Shown here: positions 5,310 through 6,394 of the stretch, piece by piece
Numbering within the stretch: the first letter of the stretch is position 1
How the letters are laid out: the number at the start of each line of letters is the position of its first letter
From: Synergistales bacterium Syner_01
GTDB lineage: Bacteria; Synergistota; Synergistia; Synergistales; Aminobacteriaceae
DNA: 6,394 nt
Direction: 5' to 3'
Assembly: GCA_001604435.1 (NCBI GenBank)
Contig: LVBO01000055.1
Coordinates: 1 to 6,394, forward strand
Position numbers and translations under genes: made by a program
The notes under the pieces: model-generated
The model's input: only the letters and a program-made list of their open reading frames with translations
Told to the model about the DNA's origin: nothing
Databases searched by the model: none

Positions 5310-5954
5310 TTACTGTAAAATAGAATGGCTGTGAATGTAAAACTCTTCCTGACTCGGTTCGTGCTTTTTCTCCCAGGGTTCCAAGCTCTCGTCGAAGCGC
5401 GCGGCTTCGTGTTCGTCTATCTCGAACACGGGGCTTTGATGGTACGTCCACTTTCTTCCGTCCAGGACGCCCGGTTTCAGTTCTTTTACCATCATCGCCG
5501 CAGGGAATGTCCCGTTCTCAAGGCAGACGTTGAACTTTTTGCAGCTTTTGAAACCTCTGCTGACGTAATTGTTGGGGTTGCCGAAGATGACGATTACGTC
5601 GTATCCAAGCGCAAGCGCGCGTTCAAAGGAGCGCTCCATGAGTTTTTTCCCGTACCCTTTTCTTTGATACTCGGGCACAATGCACACCGGGCCGAAGGTG
5701 AGGATGTTCTTTTCTTCTCCGGATTCGTCGACGAGCCGTGTTTTGGTATACATGATGTTCCCGATGATTCGACCGTCGACTTCGATCACGAAATCCAACT
5801 CCGGAAGAAAGTCTTCGTGGGTCCGCATGACATGAACTAAATAGTGCTCCATGCACCCAGGAACGTATAAATTCCAAAAAGATTTTCTCGTGATCTCTTC
5901 AACGTTCTTGTAATCAACCTCTTGTTCGTTTCTTATGGTAATTGTTGCAGTCAT
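5310..5954 (-). CDS. GNAT family N-acetyltransferase
   Basis: This 214-residue protein has the GNAT fold that transfers an acetyl group from acetyl-CoA to an amine. Motif A is clear: FGPVCIVPEYQRKGYGKKLM (87-106), with QRKGYG forming the pyrophosphate-binding loop of the Q/RxxGxG type. The next strand and loop, YDVIVIFGNPNNYVSRGF (118-135), are typical of YhbS-like predicted acetyltransferases, in which the GNPxxYxxxGF segment follows motif A. The substrate is unknown; small molecules are as likely as proteins. The ATG at 5954 has GGAGG six bases upstream. It is convergent with the HEPN operon and not part of it, so it is probably an ordinary neighbour of the island. The frame is intact. Confidence 0.92.
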   Translation of the reverse strand: MTATITIRNEQEVDYKNVEEITRKSFWNLYVPGCMEHYLVHVMRTHEDFLPELDFVIEVDGRIIGNIMYTKTRLVDESGEEKNILTFGPVCIVPEYQRKGYGKKLMERSFERALALGYDVIVIFGNPNNYVSRGFKSCKKFNVCLENGTFPAAMMVKELKPGVLDGRKWTYHQSPVFEIDEHEAARFDESLEPWEKKHEPSQEEFYIHSHSILQ

Positions 5955-5966
5955 TTTTTACCTCCG

Positions 5967-6012
5967 AAAGTTTGATCCTCGAGAAAAGTAGAGGTAGATT
6001 TTATAAAACTTT
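5967..6012 (-). promoter_or_regulatory. Inverted repeat in the acetyltransferase leader
   Basis: AAAGTTT (6012-6006 on the minus strand) and AAACTTT (5973-5967) form a perfect 7-base-pair stem. An inner CCTC/GAGG pairing could shorten the 32-base interior. The 3' arm ends one base before the GGAGG at 5965-5961, so folding could affect ribosome access. No known riboswitch class is recognised. Confidence 0.3.
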
Positions 6013-6059
6013 GCCTTTCGATTCTTTCCCGCATCGCGCCGCCCGTAGAATATGCCGTA

Positions 6060-6088
6060 ATTATAGAGTTTCTCCCGTCGCTTCTCAA
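6060..6088 (-). promoter_or_regulatory. Sigma-70-type promoter for the acetyltransferase
   Basis: TTGAGA (6088-6083) and a perfect TATAAT (6065-6060) are separated by exactly 17 bases on the minus strand. The start of transcription would be near 6053, giving a leader of about 100 bases before the ATG at 5954. Confidence 0.6.
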
Positions 6089-6370
6089 CGAAAATCGTCA
6101 TGAACAGCGGGACGGGTACGACCGAGCGGACGGATGTGGGGGCGGCGGTTGTATTCGAAGCGGGGAGGAAACGAATGCGCCGGTGCGACTTCTCGACGGG
6201 CAAGGGGGGATCCTGGCGTCGATTCGCTTGTACGCCTTCCGCGGATCTTTCCGATCTTCGAAGAGGGGCGAGCATAGGCGATCTCTATGTCGGAGATAGG
6301 CAGAGAGTATTGGACGAAGGGAGATGGGGAGGATAAGATGCTTACGAAGTATTGAGCAGGCGGAGATAAA
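6089..6370. other. Apparently noncoding spacer with a short inverted repeat
   Basis: No convincing gene is seen on either strand in this stretch between the divergent acetyltransferase and the gene starting at 6371. It is purine-rich toward the right. ATCTC (6281-6285) and GAGAT (6293-6297) can pair around a seven-base loop. A five-codon reading frame (MLTKY, 6338-6355) has a strong GGGGAGG in front. No clear plus-strand promoter was found. Confidence 0.4.
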
Positions 6371-6394
6371 ATGAACCTTGAAAATAGACTCGTT
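6371..6394 (+). CDS. Start of an unidentified gene, cut by the window edge
   Basis: ATG at 6371 follows GGAG (6362-6365) at a normal spacing of five bases, and the frame stays open to the window end, giving MNLENRLV. Eight residues are too few for identification. It is divergent from the acetyltransferase and may be the first gene of the right-hand chromosomal segment. Confidence 0.45.

Noticed and set aside
5958..6275. Minus-strand frame of 105 codons upstream of the acetyltransferase
   Set aside because: It runs through the promoter and leader of the acetyltransferase and shows no conserved motif.
6100..6336. Plus-strand frame of 78 codons in the right spacer
   Set aside because: It has no ribosome site, an Arg/Gly-rich composition and no recognisable domain.

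Overview
The window looks like an accessory island on a bacterial chromosome of medium to fairly high G+C (genes with strong AGGAGG-type ribosome sites, tight operons). No gene here fixes the taxon. An anaerobic bacterium such as a Synergistetes-like lineage is a loose impression only.

Layout from left to right. (1) Positions 1-1107 (+) carry an insertion-sequence transposase with a DDE integrase core, cut off at its N-terminus by the window edge. About 20-60 bases after its stop are two copies of a 15-base palindromic motif that probably mark the right end of the element. (2) A spacer (about 1177-1305) holds a hairpin repeat and one copy of a direct repeat. (3) A minus-strand operon, 3769 to 1306, encodes a type II restriction-modification system: a C5-cytosine DNA methyltransferase, a putative restriction endonuclease (DUF4928-like) whose start overlaps the methyltransferase stop, and a Vsr mismatch endonuclease that would repair T:G mismatches from deaminated 5-methylcytosine. 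(4) A regulatory spacer of about 295 bases (3770-4064) serves two divergent operons. (5) A plus-strand two-gene operon, 4065-5062, is clearly more A+T-rich: an unrecognised 159-residue protein followed, with an ATGA overlap, by a 173-residue HEPN-domain protein carrying an RNxxxH motif. (6) A spacer (5063-5309) holds a second copy of the hairpin repeat. (7) A minus-strand GNAT acetyltransferase (5954 to 5310) has a good promoter and a structured leader. (8) About 300 bases of apparently noncoding DNA end in the first codons of a plus-strand gene at 6371.

The genes read as a small defence island. The R-M-Vsr operon is classical in organisation, although its nuclease has an atypical catalytic motif. 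The HEPN pair has the features of a candidate uncharacterised defence or toxin-like module: a probable RNase and a translationally coupled partner of unknown fold. Two families of imperfect repeats bracket parts of the island. One pair (near 1269 and 3965) flanks only the R-M operon; the other (near 1216 and 5257) flanks the R-M operon plus the HEPN pair. This suggests stepwise acquisition, an inference that needs comparison with related genomes.
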